Shown piece after piece: positions 24,291 to 26,697 of a stretch of DNA of 26,697 nucleotides. Numbering within the stretch: the first letter of the stretch is position 1; every line of letters begins with the position of its first letter. The notes under the pieces were generated by a model that was not told where the DNA came from, did no database searches, and saw only the letters and a program-made list of their open reading frames with translations. Source of the stretch: JBIQLO01 sp044464175 (GTDB lineage: Bacteria; Planctomycetota; Phycisphaerae; Tepidisphaerales; Tepidisphaeraceae). Position numbers and translations under genes: made by a program. The stretch covers positions 1 through 26,697 of the forward strand of contig JBIQLO010000031.1 of NCBI GenBank assembly GCA_044464175.1, given 5' to 3'.

Positions 24291-25565
24291 ATGAGCTACG
24301 TCATCGGACTTAAGTGTAAAGAGTGCGGCCATCAGGCCCCCATCTCCCCCAAACATGTCTGCGAGGCCTGTTTCGGCCCCTATGAGGTTGAATACGACTA
24401 CGCGGCCATGAAGGGCAACGTCACCCGCCAGTCCATCGCCCGCGGCCCCAAGAGCCTCTGGCGCTACAAGGACCTGCTCCCCATCGAGGGCACGCCCAAA
24501 GCGGGCTTCCATTCCGGCTTCACCCCGCTGAAAAAAGCTGAGCGGCTGGGCAAGGAGTTGGGCTGTTCCCAGCTCTGGATCAAGGATGACTCCTGCAACT
24601 ACCCCACCTACTCCTACAAGGAGCGCGTCGTCTCGGTCGCCATCACCAAGGCCCTGGAGTTCGGCTTTGACACCGTCGGCTGCGCCTCCACCGGCAACCT
24701 GGCCAATTCCACCGCCGCCCACGCCGCCCAGGCCGGCGTCCGCTGCTTCGTCATGATCCCCCATGACCTGGAACAGGGCAAAGTCCTCGGCTCCCTGATT
24801 TTCGGCCCGCGCATGGTCCGCATCGCCGGCACCTACGACGACGTCAACCGCCTCTGCACCGAAATTGCCGACAAGTACGGCTGGGCTATCGTCAACGTCA
24901 ACCTGCGTCCCTACTACACCGAAGGCGCCAAGACCTACGGCTTTGAAATCGCCGAGCAGCTCGGCTGGCAACTTCCCCAGCACACCATCGTCCCCACCGC
25001 CGGCGGCACCATCCTTCCCAAAATCTACAAGGCCTATCAGGAACTGATCGAGTTGGGGCTGGTCGAGAACAACAAACCCAAAATCTATTCCGCCCAGGCC
25101 GCCGGCTGCAACCCGGTGGTGACCGCTATCCACAAGGGCATCGACATCATCGAACCCCAGAAGCCCAACACCATCGCCAAGAGCATCGCCATCGGCAACC
25201 CCGCCGACGGCTACTATGTCTATCACGCCGTCACCGAATCCGGCGGCTGGGGCGAAAGCGCCACCGACCGTGAGATCGTGGACGCCATCAAGCTTCTGGC
25301 CAAAACCGAGGGCATCTGGACCGAACCGGCCGGCGGCACCACCCTCGCCTCGGCCATCAAACTGATCCAGCAGGGGCGCATCCCCAAGGATGAATCCATT
25401 GTCATCAGCATCACCGGTAACGGCCTCAAAACCCAGGAAGTCGTCACCGGCGAACTCCCCTACCCCACCGTCATCGAACCCAAACTGGCGGCTTTCGACG
25501 AATTGATGAAAGAAAAAACCCCCGTTCCGGCCAAGGCGGTCCAACGCCAGCCGGTCGGGGTGTAG
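24291..25565 (+). CDS. thrC: Threonine-synthase-like PLP enzyme with zinc ribbon
   Basis: This 424-residue fold-type II PLP enzyme starts with a zinc-ribbon-like CKEC...CEAC (Cys9, Cys12, Cys24, Cys27), as in many threonine synthases. The PLP lysine is Lys110 in NYPTYSYKER; the usual family motif is NPTGSFKDRG, so this block is altered. The phosphate loop ASTGNLANS and the later PTAGGTILPK and TGNGLKT are typical. Threonine synthase converts O-phosphohomoserine to threonine. A SAM-I riboswitch with terminator precedes the gene, which is regulation normal for methionine rather than threonine genes, so an enzyme acting on O-phosphohomoserine in homocysteine or cystathionine formation is an alternative. 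The ATG at 24291 follows an AACAA-rich leader; no clear Shine-Dalgarno sequence is present. Family membership is sure; the exact reaction is not. Confidence 0.9.
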   Translation: MSYVIGLKCKECGHQAPISPKHVCEACFGPYEVEYDYAAMKGNVTRQSIARGPKSLWRYKDLLPIEGTPKAGFHSGFTPLKKAERLGKELGCSQLWIKDDSCNYPTYSYKERVVSVAITKALEFGFDTVGCASTGNLANSTAAHAAQAGVRCFVMIPHDLEQGKVLGSLIFGPRMVRIAGTYDDVNRLCTEIADKYGWAIVNVNLRPYYTEGAKTYGFEIAEQLGWQLPQHTIVPTAGGTILPKIYKAYQELIELGLVENNKPKIYSAQAAGCNPVVTAIHKGIDIIEPQKPNTIAKSIAIGNPADGYYVYHAVTESGGWGESATDREIVDAIKLLAKTEGIWTEPAGGTTLASAIKLIQQGRIPKDESIVISITGNGLKTQEVVTGELPYPTVIEPKLAAFDELMKEKTPVPAKAVQRQPVGV

Positions 25566-25631
25566 GGTGGGATTTATCCCACCACAGTCCCCCGATATGA
25601 CATAAATCACTTGCGGGACAAATTCCACCCT
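25564..25631. repeat. Nested palindromic element between convergent genes
   Basis: An inner hairpin GGTGGGATTTATCCCACC (25566-25583) lies within an outer imperfect inverted repeat: AGGGTGGGATTTAT at the left end and ACAAATTCCACCCT at the right end. The element fills the gap between the threonine-synthase-like gene and the RTX gene and could act as a bidirectional terminator or be a small REP/MITE-like repeat. Confidence 0.5.
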
Positions 25632-26697
25632 ATTTGAATTTGCGCATCCGCCGCCCCAGCAACGCCAGCCCAACCACGCCCAGCAGCGCCACGCCCGTGG
25701 GTTCGGGGCTCAGCACGCCGTTGACCAGGTCATACCGGGCGCCGTTGCTGAAGATCAGTTCCTCGAAGTTGGACAGTATCAGGTGACTGTCGGAGCCGAG
25801 GGTGAAGTCGAACAGGTGAGCCGGGGTGCCGTCGGTGATCGCCAGGTCGGCGAAGGTGACGCCGTCGGGCATCAGAACCTGATCGAGCCCATCCTCGCCG
25901 TCGGCCTCGAGTTCGATCAGGCCCAGAATGCTGCCGGAGAGGTCGATCAGGTCGTCACCGTCCCCCATGAGGATCGACTCAAGGCCGGCCGTCTGAAGAT
26001 CCCCTGCGTTGCCGGCCAGGTCGAGGGCGTCATTGCCGAGGCCCATCTCAATCCGTTCGACACTGGTAATCCGGATGTGGCCGGTATCGTCGAGGAGGGT
26101 CAGGAGGCTTATGGGCGCCGTCATCTGGATCACATCAAAATCCGATCCTCCATCGAAGGTGTCATCGCTGCCGTATTTGCCCGCGTGGGGGCCGGCGTCG
26201 ATGAGTTTGTCGGCAAAGAACAAAAGCGTGTCCTGCCCGCCATCGCCATAAAGGTGGTCTATGCCGCTGTTGCCGTTGATCGTGTCGTCGCCGTCGCCCC
26301 CGTGCAGAATGTCGTCATCCTGTTCGGTCGTCGCACGCAACTCAAAATTGCCCGCGATCACGTCGTTGCCCGGCCCGCCATGAATGATGTCGTTGCCGTC
26401 GCGGCCTCTGATCTCGTCATTACCGATGCTGCTCCAGAGCAGGTCATCGCCCCTGCCGCCATCGGCTAACAAGTCGCCCAACGTGAACGTGGTGTCGGAG
26501 ACATTGAGCACGTCAGCGCCGTCGCCCAGGATAAGGCCCTCCATGTTGGAGACCATTTGATTGTCCGAACTGCCGCGGATCAGGAGATAGTCGTCTAAAT
26601 TGGTAAAAAAAAGCGTGTCGAACCCGCCCAGGCCGTCGTAGGTGGTGTTGTTGACGTTGTACTCGCCGCTGATTGCCACGGACTGGCCGGAGTAAGC
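25630..26697 (-). CDS. RTX-repeat protein with PEP-CTERM anchor (5' partial)
   Basis: The frame is open to the right edge of the window, so the N-terminus and signal peptide are missing; the last 355 residues are visible. The middle carries calcium-binding RTX nonapeptides (GGRGDDLLW, GNDEIRGRDGNDIIHGGPGNDVIAG, GGDGDDTINGNSGIDHLYGDGGQDTL), followed by looser GxGND/DGDD units. The C-terminus is SPEPTGVALLGVVGLALLGRRMRKFK: PEP, a transmembrane helix, and an Arg-rich tail, the PEP-CTERM sorting signal cleaved by exosortase. The protein is therefore exported and probably handed to the cell surface or matrix in a calcium-dependent fold. RTX proteins usually leave by type I secretion with an uncleaved C-terminal signal, so an RTX plus PEP-CTERM combination is notable. 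No start codon was assigned. Confidence 0.9.
   Translation of the reverse strand, partial: AYSGQSVAISGEYNVNNTTYDGLGGFDTLFFTNLDDYLLIRGSSDNQMVSNMEGLILGDGADVLNVSDTTFTLGDLLADGGRGDDLLWSSIGNDEIRGRDGNDIIHGGPGNDVIAGNFELRATTEQDDDILHGGDGDDTINGNSGIDHLYGDGGQDTLLFFADKLIDAGPHAGKYGSDDTFDGGSDFDVIQMTAPISLLTLLDDTGHIRITSVERIEMGLGNDALDLAGNAGDLQTAGLESILMGDGDDLIDLSGSILGLIELEADGEDGLDQVLMPDGVTFADLAITDGTPAHLFDFTLGSDSHLILSNFEELIFSNGARYDLVNGVLSPEPTGVALLGVVGLALLGRRMRKFK

Noticed and set aside
24216..25673. 485-residue minus-strand frame opposite the threonine-synthase-like gene
   Set aside because: It has a Gly/Asp/Val-rich shadow composition and overlaps the riboswitch leader. The plus strand carries the real enzyme.
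25783..26469. Plus-strand frame opposite the RTX gene
   Set aside because: Its repetitive Val/Ala sequence is the antisense image of the RTX repeats.
26190..26480. Possible CRISPR-like or tandem DNA repeat
   Set aside because: The periodicity is the codon-level image of the GGxGxD nonapeptides. There are no uniform repeats with unique spacers.
25630..26679. GTG at 26679 as the true start of the RTX protein
   Set aside because: The frame stays open to the window edge with RTX-like residues upstream (AYSGQS), and no signal peptide is present after the GTG. The gene is therefore partial.

Overview
The window is GC-rich DNA from a free-living bacterium, most likely a member of the Planctomycetota and probably close to the Phycisphaerae. 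This placement is an inference from gene content: tandem prepilin-like proteins with a C-terminal DGHV motif beside glycoside hydrolase genes, a PEP-CTERM-anchored RTX-repeat protein, a type III glutamine synthetase, and promoters placed directly on start codons. No rRNA, tRNA, CRISPR array, insertion sequence or phage gene was seen.

Layout. (1) 2-1291: the C-terminal part of a quinol-dependent nitric-oxide-reductase-like haem-copper protein. Its active site is altered (FeB His to Asn, catalytic Glu to Gln, putative quinol-site Asp to Gly), which points to the putative nitric oxide dismutase (Nod) group rather than an ordinary reductase. (2) 1435-4496: an MFS permease and a toroid-plus-beta-sandwich protein resembling polysaccharide lyases. 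(3) 4497-5021: a 525-base gap with a perfect TTGACA-17-TATAAT promoter, a small inverted repeat and two copies of a short direct repeat. (4) 5022-7205: glutamine synthetase III. (5) 7239-16390, minus strand: a carbohydrate-type cluster with a GntR-type regulator fused to a solute-binding-protein-like domain, a CBM9-like secreted protein, two prepilin-like proteins, a very large GH42-like secreted protein and a secreted protein of unknown function.

(6) 16475-18454: a PhnP-like metallo-beta-lactamase-fold hydrolase and a divergent Gfo/Idh/MocA oxidoreductase. A TGCA-N6-TGCA palindrome covers their shared promoter region, and a close copy covers the promoter of the GntR fusion gene, so the three transcripts probably form one regulon. 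(7) 18520-21983, minus strand: pyrB, nhaA and pheS, followed on the plus strand by an aldose 1-epimerase (22074-23120). (8) 23205-23810: a small charged coiled-coil protein that closely resembles ESCRT-III (CHMP/Snf7) proteins in layout. (9) 24028-25565: a SAM-I riboswitch with terminator controlling a threonine-synthase-like PLP enzyme. (10) 25630 to the end: the C-terminal part of an RTX/PEP-CTERM protein.

Several first genes have a -10-like box 6-10 bases before ATG and no Shine-Dalgarno sequence, while some genes inside the minus-strand cluster have good ones. This suggests common leaderless transcription. The strongest leads are the Nod-like protein, the ESCRT-III-like protein, the regulator fusion with its paired operators, and the SAM riboswitch on a threonine-synthase-family gene.
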